In this document: piece by piece, positions 27,695-36,534 of the stretch
Layout: each line of letters begins with the position of its first letter
Numbering within the stretch: position 1 is the stretch's first letter
Source: Mycolicibacterium stellerae
GTDB taxonomy: Bacteria > Actinomycetota > Actinomycetes > Mycobacteriales > Mycobacteriaceae
Direction of reading: 5' to 3'
Length of the DNA: 64,000 nucleotides
Assembly: GCF_003719305.1 (NCBI RefSeq)
Contig: NZ_RARC01000013.1
Coordinates: forward strand, 1-64,000
Position numbers and translations under genes: made by a program
The notes under the pieces: generated by a model
The model's database searches: none
What the model was told of the DNA's origin: nothing
What the model saw: the letters and a program-made list of their open reading frames with translations, nothing else

Positions 27695-27761
27695 CGAGCG
27701 ACGGGGTGAGCGTCTCGGTGTGGGCCGCTCCAACTACGAAGGATGGGAAGGAGTCCCAACG

Positions 27762-28793
27762 ATGGGTATTGGTATTCAGGTTGAGGGACTGACGAAGTCC
27801 TTCGGGCCCCAGCGAATTTGGGAGGACGTCACTTTCGACCTCCCGGCCGGTGAGGTCAGCGTTCTGCTGGGCCCGTCCGGTACCGGCAAGTCGGTGTTCT
27901 TGAAGTCGCTGATCGGCCTGCTGCGGCCTGAGCGCGGCAAGATCATCGTCGACGGCACCAACATCATCGAGTGCTCCGCCAAGGAGCTCTACGAGATCCG
28001 CACGCTGTTCGGGGTGATGTTCCAGGACGGTGCGCTGTTCGGCTCCATGTCGCTCTATGACAACACGGCGTTCCCGCTTCGTGAGCATACGAAGAAGAAG
28101 GAATCCGAGATCCGTCAGATCGTGATGGAGAAGCTCGACCTGGTCGGTCTGACCGGTGACGAGACCAAGTTCCCCGGCGAGATCTCCGGTGGTATGCGCA
28201 AGCGCGCCGGGCTGGCCCGCTCCCTGGTGCTGGATCCGCAGATCATCCTCTGCGATGAGCCGGACTCCGGTCTGGACCCCGTCCGTACCGCGTACCTCTC
28301 GCAGCTGTTGATCGACATCAACGCCCAGATCGACTGCACGATTTTGATCGTGACGCACAACATCAACATCGCCCGCACGGTGCCCGACAACATGGGGATG
28401 TTGTTCCGCAAGCATCTGGTGATGTTCGGTCCGCGCGAAGTGTTGCTGACCAGCGATGAGCCGGTGGTCAAGCAGTTCCTCAACGGTCGTCGTATCGGTC
28501 CGATCGGTATGTCGGAGGAGAAGGACGAGTCGACGATGGCCGAGGAGCAGGCCCTCATCGATGCCGGTCACCACGACGGTGGTACCGAGGAGATCGAGGG
28601 TGTGCCGCCGCAGGTCAATGCGACCCCAGGTATGCCGGAGCGCAAGGCCGTGGGACGTCGCCAGGCCCGGGTGCGCGAGATCATGCACACCCTGCCGCCC
28701 GCCGCCCAGGAAGCCATCCGCAAGGACCTCGACGGCCACAACCAAAACTCCGGGTCCAGCATGGCCACCGCTAATGCCGGAGGAGTCCGATGA
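27762..28793 (+). CDS. mceG: MceG (Mkl), ATPase of Mce lipid importers
   Basis: 343 residues from ATG 27762 with GGAAGGAG upstream. Walker A GPSGTGKS, signature EISGGMRKRAGLARSL, Walker B IILCDEPDSGLDPV and switch His THNINIART are intact. The C-terminal extension (GRRIGPIGMSEEKDE, PGMPERKA) is specific to mycobacterial MceG. It energises YrbE/Mce transporters. In many mycobacteria mceG stands alone far from mce operons; here it is about 20 kb from mceB-F and couples to a small gene by ATGA. Confidence 0.93.
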   Translation: MGIGIQVEGLTKSFGPQRIWEDVTFDLPAGEVSVLLGPSGTGKSVFLKSLIGLLRPERGKIIVDGTNIIECSAKELYEIRTLFGVMFQDGALFGSMSLYDNTAFPLREHTKKKESEIRQIVMEKLDLVGLTGDETKFPGEISGGMRKRAGLARSLVLDPQIILCDEPDSGLDPVRTAYLSQLLIDINAQIDCTILIVTHNINIARTVPDNMGMLFRKHLVMFGPREVLLTSDEPVVKQFLNGRRIGPIGMSEEKDESTMAEEQALIDAGHHDGGTEEIEGVPPQVNATPGMPERKAVGRRQARVREIMHTLPPAAQEAIRKDLDGHNQNSGSSMATANAGGVR

Positions 28794-29134
28794 ACCGCGT
28801 GGACGAGCGTGCACTGGCGTGGACGCTGGTCGATACAGCGGGGCCCCGCCTGTCAATTGAGGCGCGAGTGCGTCTCAACACGGAGATCGGCGCCGGCGAA
28901 TTGGACGTCGCCATCACCCATCTGTTGGCTTTCTACGGACGCACTGGCACGGCGATCCCGCGCGACCTGGCCGCCCCGTTGAATGCCTGGATCTTCGGCG
29001 ATACGGGAACCCCCGCCGAGGCGCACCTTCGTCAACCCATGAGCCGAATACCGCTGCAGTCAGCGGACATTCAACGCCATTCTTTGGCCAAGCGGGCCCT
29101 TCGATCAACGCGCGTCGACAGCCGAGTCTCATGA
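28790..29134 (+). CDS. 114-residue hypothetical protein
   Basis: ATG overlaps the mceG stop (ATGA), so it is probably translated with it. Sequence is mostly helical and soluble (ERALAWTLVDTAGPRL, ELDVAITHLLAFYGRTG, LAAPLNAWIFGD) with a basic C-terminus. No membrane segment, signal or known motif seen. The coupling suggests a role linked to MceG. Confidence 0.6.
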   Translation: MNRVDERALAWTLVDTAGPRLSIEARVRLNTEIGAGELDVAITHLLAFYGRTGTAIPRDLAAPLNAWIFGDTGTPAEAHLRQPMSRIPLQSADIQRHSLAKRALRSTRVDSRVS

Positions 29135-29209
29135 CGAGCGGGGGAGAGGTCGAAGCTACACCACATCGCTTCCTCAAACAGACCGGAGAAAGGGAGGTGT
29201 GTCAACCTC

Positions 29210-29710
29210 ATGAAGATGAACCCATCATGCACGAATTTCGTTGACCAGCAATACTTTTGTGTGCATCGAAGTGAACTCGAAGAGGTCGGCGATCAACCTA
29301 AAGCGTCCCGCTCCTCGCGGCACCGTCATAAGTTGGTGGTCATGCTGCTTCGCAGGCCGATGGCAGTTTCCATCGTTACAGCGTCTGTCATTGGCGCGTT
29401 GGCGGTGGCCCCGGCGCCGCGAGCGGTTGCGGTTCCAGGTCCGGAGATCGAGTACACCTACGACGTGATGGTGCGTCGCCACTACGACTTTCCGGGCAAT
29501 GATGCGATCGGTTACGGTTTTGCGATATGCGACAAGGTCAGTCGCGGCCAGCCATACGCCAGCGTGATGAGTGACGTGAAGGCCGACGTCTTGCCAAATG
29601 ACGAAGTCGCGGCCAACTATGTGGTGTCGAATGCCGTGGGAATCCTGTGCCCCGCACTGATCTGGAATTTGCGGAACTCAGCAGCGGGTTATCGCCCGCC
29701 GGCGGAGTAG
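29210..29710 (+). CDS. DUF732-family secreted protein
   Basis: 166 residues from ATG 29210, which has a strong GGGAGG site. An ATG at 29342 gives a more normal signal peptide (LLRRPMAVSIVTASVIGALA then APAPRAVA). With the first start, 44 hydrophilic residues precede the export helix. The mature part has the DUF732 pattern: DAIGYGFAICDKVSRGQPY, two cysteines and LCPALIWNLRNSAAGYRP. Function unknown; such genes accompany mce loci. It is the full-length relative of the shortened protein at 7936-8175. Confidence 0.75.
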   Translation: MKMNPSCTNFVDQQYFCVHRSELEEVGDQPKASRSSRHRHKLVVMLLRRPMAVSIVTASVIGALAVAPAPRAVAVPGPEIEYTYDVMVRRHYDFPGNDAIGYGFAICDKVSRGQPYASVMSDVKADVLPNDEVAANYVVSNAVGILCPALIWNLRNSAAGYRPPAE

Positions 29711-29945
29711 CTGATTCCTACTGCTACTCAATGTCGTTGGAGGCGAGGGATCTTGGCGGCGATCCTGCACAGCTCGTTGTTGACGAAGGTGTGCAGGAGC
29801 TCAAACGTGATGTGCTCGAAACGATTCCAGTCGTCGCGGGTTCATTGCGTCGTGGAGAGTTCCTTCGTACCCGGATGAACAACGAAAGATACTTGCTTGT
29901 CTGCAGACAGGCAAGTGCGTTGCTGACACAAGCCATGCGACACTA
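29711..29945. other. 235-base stretch with no recognised gene
   Basis: Frames on both strands are short and show no family. The minus strand contains a short protein-like stretch (HITFELLHTFVNNELCRIA) flanked by stops, perhaps another decayed gene. Confidence 0.35.
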
Positions 29946-30415
29946 GTCCCGACGGCCATCAGTGATCTCACGCCGGCCTGGATGACATCGACGCTGTGGG
30001 CAACCAGCGCCATCGCCGCCGATTGCGGCGTGACCAAGGTCGAGCCGCAAGTCATCGCGGAGGGCATCGGATTTCTGTCGAGTCTCTACCGGCTACATCT
30101 GACCTTGACCGGGCTCGGCCCCGCGACGTTGATCGCGAAACTCCCCGCCACGACCGACTACCTGAAGTTGGCGACTGCAATCGGAGCCTACGAGCGCGAA
30201 GTCGCGTTCTATTCGGCAGTCGGTCCGCAATGCCCAATGCGCACGCCAAGGCCTATGCGGATGACATGGCAACTGAAACAGGGGAATTCATCCTGCTGCT
30301 CGAAGATCTCGGGCACCTAGAAAACGGTGATCACCTTGCAGGTCTCGAGTTTGAGCGAGCAGAGGCGGTTATCGACGAATTGGCCCGGCTTCACGCTTGG
30401 GCGTGGAACCTGGAT
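29946..30415 (+). pseudogene. phosphotransferase (APH/EcKL-like) pseudogene
   Basis: The reading DLTPAWMTSTLW, then GFLSSLYRLHLTLTG, PATLIAKLPAT and YEREVAFYSAVGP, resembles the N-lobe of aminoglycoside/ecdysteroid-kinase-like proteins. It shifts frame near CCAAG (30246-30250), after which ADDMATETGEFILLLEDLG and AVIDELARLHAWAW continue the same domain. One missing A restores the frame. The C-lobe with the catalytic HxD motif is absent, so the gene is both frameshifted and truncated. No clear start codon. Confidence 0.75.
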
Positions 30416-30518
30416 GCTGCACCCATGAGCGCGACCGATCGAACTGCGGTGTCATCAAGCTCTTCGGCCGAACAACGTTTGGGTGGGCTCACGGTCGGTC
30501 GGCCTCGTCTACCCAGAC

Positions 30519-30535
30519 TGTCCCAATGTCGGTCA
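30519..30535. promoter_or_regulatory. 17-bp imperfect palindrome, third copy
   Basis: TGTCCCAATGTCGGTCA, nearly identical on the opposite strand to the site before the BVMO gene (22584-22600), with matching flanks (CACTG). It lies in the debris after the phosphotransferase pseudogene, about 295 bases before the LLM oxidoreductase, which may be controlled by it. Confidence 0.45.
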
Positions 30536-30829
30536 CTGGAGGTCGCCAGCCCGTATAGGAGGAGCGTGTCACCGGTCTGGTCGATCGAATCAAGATTGTT
30601 GAGCACTAGTCATTGACGCGCAGTCAACCAGTGGGCTAGCGTGTGATTCAGCACATATCACGGCAAAGAGAGCCCGGTGCGCCGGTTCAAGTCGAGACGC
30701 CATGGAAGCAGTCCAGCGGCGCACCCGACCCATCCCATCGCGGCAACGGGTGAAAACAACACCGATGAATCCGTTTGGCGTCATTGGCATCATTCGAAAC
30801 GAACCGCTACGAAATAGAAAAGGGGTCAG

Positions 30830-31870
30830 GTGTCCAAACTCGGTGTGACCATGCCTGGGTTGAATCAACCAATCGATGCATTTCCCAGAATGGCCAAGAT
30901 GGCCGAAGATGCCGGATTCGATTCGGTATGGGATTACGAGTTCTACCGCAATCCCCTCGTCATCCACGGTATGACCGCACAGGCGACGAGTACCATCCCC
31001 CTGGGTACGGGGCTCGTCACCACCGCGGGCCGCAGTCCGTTCGTGATGGCGAACGCCGCAGCAGATGTCGATGAAGCGTCAGGCGGGCGGCTGATCCTGG
31101 GCATCAGCACTGGAGCTGCCGCATTCACCGACCTCATGAACGGCGCAGACAGCAATCGTCCGGCCGCACGGACGCGCGAGTATGTCACGCTCCTTCGCAA
31201 GATCTGGGACTGGACCGCCGGTGACGGTGTCACTGATGGCGAAACTTTCGGTGGCCAGTTCTACAAGTTCACGGCTCCAGAGATCAATCCCTTCGGCCGA
31301 CGCCCGCTGGCGCGCAAGAGAATCCCCATCTACACCGCCGCGCTACGGCAGACCATGGCCCGATTGGGAGGTGAAATTTCCGACGGAGTCATCGGCTTCA
31401 TGCTGCCGACCCGCTATTTGCGAGAGGTATACCTGCCCAGCGTTGCAGAAGGAGCGCACAAGGCAGGCCGCGACCTCGCCGACGTCGACGTCGACGTCGC
31501 CAGTGAGACCGTGTGTAGCGTGTCAAACGACCGGGCCGAGGCCTACCGGCGCGCTCGCCTCCAAGTCGGCATCTACATCTCACATCCGGTGTGCGCCCCC
31601 CTTGCCGAGTACATGGGCCTCGCCAAGGACCGCGAGGTGTGTCTAGAGGCGATGGCCGCTCGGGGTCCCATGGCCCTCGCGGAGGCCGTCAGCGACGAAC
31701 TCGTCGACGCCTTCAGCATCACGGGAACACCGGACGAATGTCGCAGGAAACTAGAGGAATACAGTGACTGCCTGCCACACGTGCTACTGCATCCGCCCTA
31801 CATGCCCGTGCTCACCCAGGAGGAGAGCGAGGACGCCTATGGCAACATCATTTCCACGTTTGGCCGCTAA
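30830..31870 (+). CDS. LLM-class (luciferase-like) flavin/F420 oxidoreductase
   Basis: 346 residues, GTG start with AAAAGGGG upstream. TIM-barrel luciferase-like features: MAKMAEDAGFDSVWDYEFYR, LGTGLVTTAGRSPFVMA, ASGGRLILGISTG and IPIYTAALRQTMARLGGEISDG. Mycobacterial members often use F420, but FMN use cannot be excluded. Followed directly by repeat copy B. It is intact among broken neighbours. Confidence 0.85.
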   Translation: MSKLGVTMPGLNQPIDAFPRMAKMAEDAGFDSVWDYEFYRNPLVIHGMTAQATSTIPLGTGLVTTAGRSPFVMANAAADVDEASGGRLILGISTGAAAFTDLMNGADSNRPAARTREYVTLLRKIWDWTAGDGVTDGETFGGQFYKFTAPEINPFGRRPLARKRIPIYTAALRQTMARLGGEISDGVIGFMLPTRYLREVYLPSVAEGAHKAGRDLADVDVDVASETVCSVSNDRAEAYRRARLQVGIYISHPVCAPLAEYMGLAKDREVCLEAMAARGPMALAEAVSDELVDAFSITGTPDECRRKLEEYSDCLPHVLLHPPYMPVLTQEESEDAYGNIISTFGR

Positions 31871-31931
31871 CCTGCCCAGGCGGGGTGAGTCGGGCATGTC
31901 CTCGCCACCGACAGGATGGCAGAGAGATCGT

Positions 31932-32071
31932 CGGCATGCGCGAGCACGGACAAGACGTTTTACCTCGCTGAGGGCGCCGATCACTACTACCGCGATGACA
32001 GCGGAACGCTCGACACCGTCGTCGACGGGACGTTGAAATGGATGACGTCCCGGAATCTGTTGATAGGATGA
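31932..32071 (+). pseudogene. alpha/beta hydrolase 3' fragment
   Basis: In-frame codons read ACASTDKTFYLAEGADHYYR and onward to TGA at 32069-32071. They match the C-terminus of the hydrolase at 25726-26901 with two substitutions. Nothing upstream matches the rest of the hydrolase. Confidence 0.85.
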
Positions 32072-32117
32072 GGAATTCGATGGAATCATTGAATACGGCG
32101 GCGAGCTCCGCGCCGGT
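31932..32117 (+). repeat. direct repeat, copy B
   Basis: About 92% identical to 26764-26946. It contains the end of the hydrolase gene without its body, and runs into an intact NTF2-like gene. Left similarity starts at GCATGCGCGAGC. Confidence 0.9.
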
Positions 32118-32496
32118 CGAAAGCAGCCCTCGCTCGACGCACGTCGTCGACAGGTTGCTCAGCGCTATGGAACGTGGCGACGTGGATGCCGTTCGTGCTT
32201 GCTATGCGCCCGATGTGTTGATCTGGCACAACTCCAACAATCACGCGGAGCGCATCGAGGAGAATCTTGAGGGCTTGGCTGCGATTCTTGCGCGATGGAC
32301 CGATCTCTCATACGACGACATCCGCCGGCTCGAGATCCCGGGCGGTTTGGCTCAGCAGCACACACTGCGGGGCCGCGGCCCGGATGGAGCCGAATTCGAA
32401 GCGCACATCGCGATGTTCGTGACGCTGGGTGCTGACGGCAGGATTGTCAGGGTGGACGAATATTTGGATTCGTCGCAACTACCGCAATTCCTCTAG
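32080..32496 (+). CDS. NTF2-like (SnoaL-type) protein
   Basis: 138 residues from ATG 32080 (GATGAGGA upstream; an ATG at 32068 is possible). Cone-shaped NTF2 fold features: VVDRLLSAMERGDVDAVRA, CYAPDVLIWHN and FVTLGADGRIVRVDEYLDS. Such proteins are small isomerases, cyclases, dehydratases or non-enzymatic binders. It originally followed a hydrolase gene. A truncated copy of its start lies at 26909. Confidence 0.8.
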   Translation: MESLNTAASSAPVESSPRSTHVVDRLLSAMERGDVDAVRACYAPDVLIWHNSNNHAERIEENLEGLAAILARWTDLSYDDIRRLEIPGGLAQQHTLRGRGPDGAEFEAHIAMFVTLGADGRIVRVDEYLDSSQLPQFL

Positions 32497-32508
32497 TAGG
32501 CAAAACTG

Positions 32509-32537
32509 CTGGAACACTGCGTGATACGCACTTCCAG
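32509..32537. terminator. hairpin between convergent genes
   Basis: CTGGAA pairs with TTCCAG, and inside it GCGT pairs with ACGC around a short loop. It lies in the 50-base gap between the NTF2-like and AraC genes, where a bidirectional terminator is expected. There is no U-tract, as is usual in mycobacteria. Confidence 0.5.
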
Positions 32538-32546
32538 AATCCGGAG

Positions 32547-33377
32547 CTATGGGGTCCAACTCGCCACGGGTGCGCCGTTTTCTGAAGAACTGAGCCGTGC
32601 GCGTCGTTGCGCAAAGAACCGGGTCGGGGATTGGCCGAGAGCCCCGCGGAACATCGCGATGAAGGCACTGGCCGTCTCGTAGCCCAGATCTCGTGCCACC
32701 GACTGAACAGACCTCCCTTGTGACAGGAGTTGAAGCGCCAACATCAGCTGGAACTGTTGGCGCCATCGACCAAAACTCATCCCCGTCTCGCGCTGGACAA
32801 GCCGGAACAACGATCGCTCACTCATGGCCACCTGTCTGGCCCACTGCCCAATGGTGCGGCGATCGGCGGGGTGCTGAAGCAGCGCCTGGGCGATGGCGCG
32901 CAGCCGCGGATCGTGAGGCATGGGCACCCGCAGATCCTCAACCGGCGCTACCGCAAGCTGATCGAGTGTCGTCCGAATCAACCGTTCCTCGGGACCGTCG
33001 GGAAGGTAGAGCGGCGGGAGTCCCGAAGCTGTGAGAATGAGTTCGCGCAGAAGAGGGGACACCGACACCGTGCAGGCAGTGTTCGGCAGCTGCGGCAGTA
33101 ACTCGGGTTCGACGAAGAGCACGTAGACCTCGATGGCGCCCTCGCCGCGTGCCGAGTGTTCGAGGTCGCAGGGAATCCACAGGCCGCACTGCGGTGGCAC
33201 GATCCATAGATCTCCACCGACTTCGCAGGTGAGCACGCCGCTGGCGACGAACACCAGTTCCGCCTTACGGTGCCGGTGGGTGGGGTACCGAAAGTCGTCG
33301 GAGTCGATGCTCATGCTGACGGCATTGGCATCCCGGGGCACGCGGTGCGGGTAGAGCATCAATTCCTGTGGATCCAC
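32547..33377 (-). CDS. AraC-family transcriptional regulator
   Basis: 276 residues. N-terminal cupin-like sensor (HRHRKAELVFVASGVLTCEV, CDLEHSARGEGAIEV) and a C-terminal pair of HTH motifs (IGQWARQVAMSERSLFRLVQ and SVARDLGYETASAFIAMFRG). It is followed in the same direction by nothing; the FAD monooxygenase lies upstream on the same strand and could share its promoter or be regulated by it. Confidence 0.92.
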   Translation of the reverse strand: MDPQELMLYPHRVPRDANAVSMSIDSDDFRYPTHRHRKAELVFVASGVLTCEVGGDLWIVPPQCGLWIPCDLEHSARGEGAIEVYVLFVEPELLPQLPNTACTVSVSPLLRELILTASGLPPLYLPDGPEERLIRTTLDQLAVAPVEDLRVPMPHDPRLRAIAQALLQHPADRRTIGQWARQVAMSERSLFRLVQRETGMSFGRWRQQFQLMLALQLLSQGRSVQSVARDLGYETASAFIAMFRGALGQSPTRFFAQRRARLSSSENGAPVASWTP

Positions 33378-33400
33378 GCGTTGAACCTCAAATACCTCGC

Positions 33401-34606
33401 CTAGTAGTCCTGAAGCACGATGGCGTCGGCGGCAGCTCTCAGCAACGCCCCGCCGGTGCGGTCATCTTCACCGGTCTCCATGATCTTCAAAACCTCGGCA
33501 TCCCGGCACTCAATGTCCTCCCAACTGGTCGGAATTCTGAATTCCTCGGCACCGAAGACGAGTTTTTGGTTCAGTTCCGCATAGTTCCGCATAGCGCTTT
33601 CATACTTCGGAAACGCGACGGAGGGGTCACCCTGAGCGCGTTTGAGTTCCCCCGCCAGCACGTAGGCGCCGACGACGGCGACACTGGTGCCTTGACCCGC
33701 GAGCAGGGTGGGCGCGTAGCCGGCGTCACCAAGCAGGCAAACTCGGCCGTTATGCCAGGTCGGCATGTGGATCTGGGCCACCTCATCAAAGTACAGGTCA
33801 TCGGCGCCGTCGAGGGCGCCCAGCAGTGGTTCGACCGCCCAGTACTCAATGTCGCCCTTCATCGCCTCTTTGATGATGGCCTTCTGTGCTTCACGATCAC
33901 GCTTATCGAAATTGAACGGCGGTGAGGAGTAAATGAACATCGCTCGGGTGTGCTTGTCGAGGCCGTACTGCATGACACTGACAAGTTTGCCGGGCAGAGT
34001 GCAAATGAACCACTGTGAGTCCATGTCGAAGAGGTTCGGGATGGTAAAGATCCCGACGTAATGGCCAACCGGCTTGGTGTATTGATGCTCGGGGCCGAAC
34101 ACCAGCGACCGGACGTTCGAGTGCAAACCGTCCGCGCCGATCACGAGGTCGTAACGGGCGGGCGTGCTGTTGTCGAAAGTGACGTCCACGCCGTCGTCGT
34201 CCTGGACGATCGAAGCGATGCTGTCACCGAAACGGTAGGTCAGGCCGTCGACCGATTCACGTGCCGAGTGCAAGAGGCTGGTGAGGTCGTCGCGCAGAAT
34301 CTCGATGTCGTCTCCTCCGGCGTTCCAGTTGCCGTCGGTCTTGAATAGCTCGTTGCCGTGCGGACCAAGGAAAGCGATCTCCCGTAGTCGGACACGCGCT
34401 TCCCGGCACGCGTCCCCGATACCCATGCGATCTGCCACGTCAGTTGCCGGACCGCGCAAATCGGTTGCGAAGCCGCCGATTCGGGGGGCCGGCGCTTGTT
34501 CGACAACCGTGGTCTCAAAGCCGTGGCGAGCCAGCCAATAACCCACACATTGACCGGCCGCACCAGCACCGGAGACCAAAACCTTCACCTTGCGTTCGTT
34601 TGCCAT
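33401..34606 (-). CDS. FAD-dependent aromatic hydroxylase-type monooxygenase
   Basis: 401 residues from ATG 34606. Group A flavoprotein motifs: VLVSGAGAAGQCVGYWLARHG (FAD), DLVIGADGLHSNVR (DG motif) and VCLLGDAGYAPTLLAGQGTS (GD motif). NAD(P)H-dependent hydroxylation of an aromatic or polyketide-like ring is expected. It ends 23 bases before the AraC gene. Substrate unknown. Confidence 0.88.
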   Translation of the reverse strand: MANERKVKVLVSGAGAAGQCVGYWLARHGFETTVVEQAPAPRIGGFATDLRGPATDVADRMGIGDACREARVRLREIAFLGPHGNELFKTDGNWNAGGDDIEILRDDLTSLLHSARESVDGLTYRFGDSIASIVQDDDGVDVTFDNSTPARYDLVIGADGLHSNVRSLVFGPEHQYTKPVGHYVGIFTIPNLFDMDSQWFICTLPGKLVSVMQYGLDKHTRAMFIYSSPPFNFDKRDREAQKAIIKEAMKGDIEYWAVEPLLGALDGADDLYFDEVAQIHMPTWHNGRVCLLGDAGYAPTLLAGQGTSVAVVGAYVLAGELKRAQGDPSVAFPKYESAMRNYAELNQKLVFGAEEFRIPTSWEDIECRDAEVLKIMETGEDDRTGGALLRAAADAIVLQDY

Positions 34607-34706
34607 GAAAGCAAACCTAGGCGCCAACGCCGCTGGCGGCATCAGGCAAAATCGCCATCAAATAATCCATTCCCGCCACTTGGGCGTCGAGCGGCTCGGA
34701 ATGCGC

Positions 34707-36509
34707 TCAAAACCATTCCGGGCGCATGTCGAGCGTGGTGGTATCCATGCTGGCGAGCAGATCGAGTTGAGCGGTCACCTTGGGCAGCTCGTGGGTGAAG
34801 AAATAGCGCGCCGCGGTGCGTTTACCGTCGTAGAAGTCGCCGCGCTGCTGGCCCACTGCAATCAACTGCTCCAGCCACATCCAGGCGATGACCGTGTGAC
34901 CAACCGCCTCGAGATAGGCCGAAGAATTGGCCAGAGCCACCGTGCGGTCGTGGTGGCCTGTGAGCCGTGATGTCACCTCCAGCACGTCGTTCCAGGTGCT
35001 GTGCAACTGCTTCGCCCAGCGTGCCGTACTTTCCTCGCCGGCCTGAGCGCGTCGAATCGTGGCCAGCATTCGTGACGTCAGTACCTGCAATGCGGCGCCG
35101 TCGTCCAAGGACACCTTACGGCCCAACAGATCGATTCCTTGGATGCCATTGGTGCCTTCGTGAATCGGATTGAGGCGGTTGTCGCGGTAGTGTTGCTCCA
35201 CGTCGTAATCACGGGTGTAGCCGTATCCTCCGTGCACCTGGATGGCCAAATCATTGGCGTGTAAGCACCATTGGGATGGCCAGCTCTTGGCGACGGGCGT
35301 CAAGATATCCAACAGCAATCCGGCCTCCCGCACGCCCGTCGGATCCGAACCGCTGGCCTGTTCGTCGACGAGTCGAGAACAGTACAGTCCGAGCGCTAAA
35401 GCCCCTTCGACATAGGCCTTCTGCGCCAACAGCATTCGCCGGACGTCGGCATGTTCGATGATCGCGACAGGGGCCGCGTCGCTCCCGCCGTGGTTTGGTG
35501 TGCGGCCCTGCAGGCGAGAGTGGGCATATGCGACCGACTTGAGGTAGCCGACGTAGCCCAGGGCGGTGGCCAGGAAGCCGACACCGATACGGGCCTCGTT
35601 CATCATGTGGAACATGTAGGTCAGCCCGCAGTTTTCCTCGCCGACCAGATAGCCGACGGCGCCGGGCTCAGGGGCAGGGTTGTAGCTGCCTCCACCGAAC
35701 GACAACACCGTGTTTGTCGTACCGCGGTTGCCCATCTTGTGGTTGAGACCAACCAGCGCGACGTCGTTGCGCACGCGCGATTCGTCGCAGGCCGGGTCGG
35801 CGGGCAGGTACTTGGGCACGATGAACAACGAGATCGACTTGACTCCTCGGCCTCCGCCGGGCGTCTTGGCCAAGACGAGATGGACGATGTTCTCGCTAAG
35901 GTCGTGGTCTCCGCCCGAGATCCACATCTTCGTGCCGTTGATGCGATAGCTACCGTCGTCCTGGCGGGCTGCACGGGTGGTGATGTCCGCCAAGGAGGAT
36001 CCCGCCTGAGGTTCCGACAGGCACATCGTGCCGAAGTGTCTTCCTTGCAGCATGGGTCGCACGTAGGACTCGAGCTGCTCGTCGGTGCCGTACGTGGCGA
36101 TGAGGTGCGCGTTGGCGATGGTCAAGAACGGGTAATTCGCCGTCCCGGCGTTGGCGGCCTGAAAAAACGCCATCGCTGCGCGGGCGACGGTCGTGGGCAG
36201 CTGCATACCCCCGACGGACTCGTCGAACTCGCCGGCCATCAGACCGGAGGCTGCATAGGTGTCCAGTGCGGTCTTGATCTCGGGGATGAGTGCGACCGAC
36301 CCGCCTTCAAGCATCTGAGGTTCATGGACGTCGCTCTTCTTGTTGTGCGTCGCGAAGCAGCGGGTCGCGATGTCGGTACTGAGGTCGAGCACCGCATCGA
36401 AGGTCTCGCGGGAATGTTCGGCGAATCGTTCCCGCTTGGTCAAGGACTCGATGTCAAGCCATTCGTATAAGAGAAAGTCGATGTCTCGGCGCGAAAGAAG
36501 CTCGGTCAT
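34707..36509 (-). CDS. acyl-CoA dehydrogenase (FadE, long form)
   Basis: 600 residues, longer than typical 380-400 residue enzymes and similar in length to mycobacterial FadE5-type dehydrogenases with an extra C-terminal domain. Motifs: MCLSEPQAGSSLADITTRA, NGTKMWISGGDHDLSEN and IQVHGGYGYTRDYDVEQHYRD. It introduces a double bond in an acyl-CoA, passing electrons to ETF. A FabG-type SDR is transcribed with it from the same side, which suggests a beta-oxidation-like pair. Confidence 0.92.
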   Translation of the reverse strand: MTELLSRRDIDFLLYEWLDIESLTKRERFAEHSRETFDAVLDLSTDIATRCFATHNKKSDVHEPQMLEGGSVALIPEIKTALDTYAASGLMAGEFDESVGGMQLPTTVARAAMAFFQAANAGTANYPFLTIANAHLIATYGTDEQLESYVRPMLQGRHFGTMCLSEPQAGSSLADITTRAARQDDGSYRINGTKMWISGGDHDLSENIVHLVLAKTPGGGRGVKSISLFIVPKYLPADPACDESRVRNDVALVGLNHKMGNRGTTNTVLSFGGGSYNPAPEPGAVGYLVGEENCGLTYMFHMMNEARIGVGFLATALGYVGYLKSVAYAHSRLQGRTPNHGGSDAAPVAIIEHADVRRMLLAQKAYVEGALALGLYCSRLVDEQASGSDPTGVREAGLLLDILTPVAKSWPSQWCLHANDLAIQVHGGYGYTRDYDVEQHYRDNRLNPIHEGTNGIQGIDLLGRKVSLDDGAALQVLTSRMLATIRRAQAGEESTARWAKQLHSTWNDVLEVTSRLTGHHDRTVALANSSAYLEAVGHTVIAWMWLEQLIAVGQQRGDFYDGKRTAARYFFTHELPKVTAQLDLLASMDTTTLDMRPEWF

Positions 36510-36534
36510 AGTGTTTTATGTCCTATCGGCGGGA

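Noticed and set aside
27447..28856. 469-codon open frame on the minus strand opposite mceG
   Set aside because: Arg/His-rich shadow of the GC-rich mceG gene, whose plus-strand product is an unmistakable ABC ATPase.
30609..30617. GTCATTGAC shared with the TetR promoter region at 18174-18182
   Set aside because: Only ten bases are common and the flanks differ; too short to claim a shared operator.
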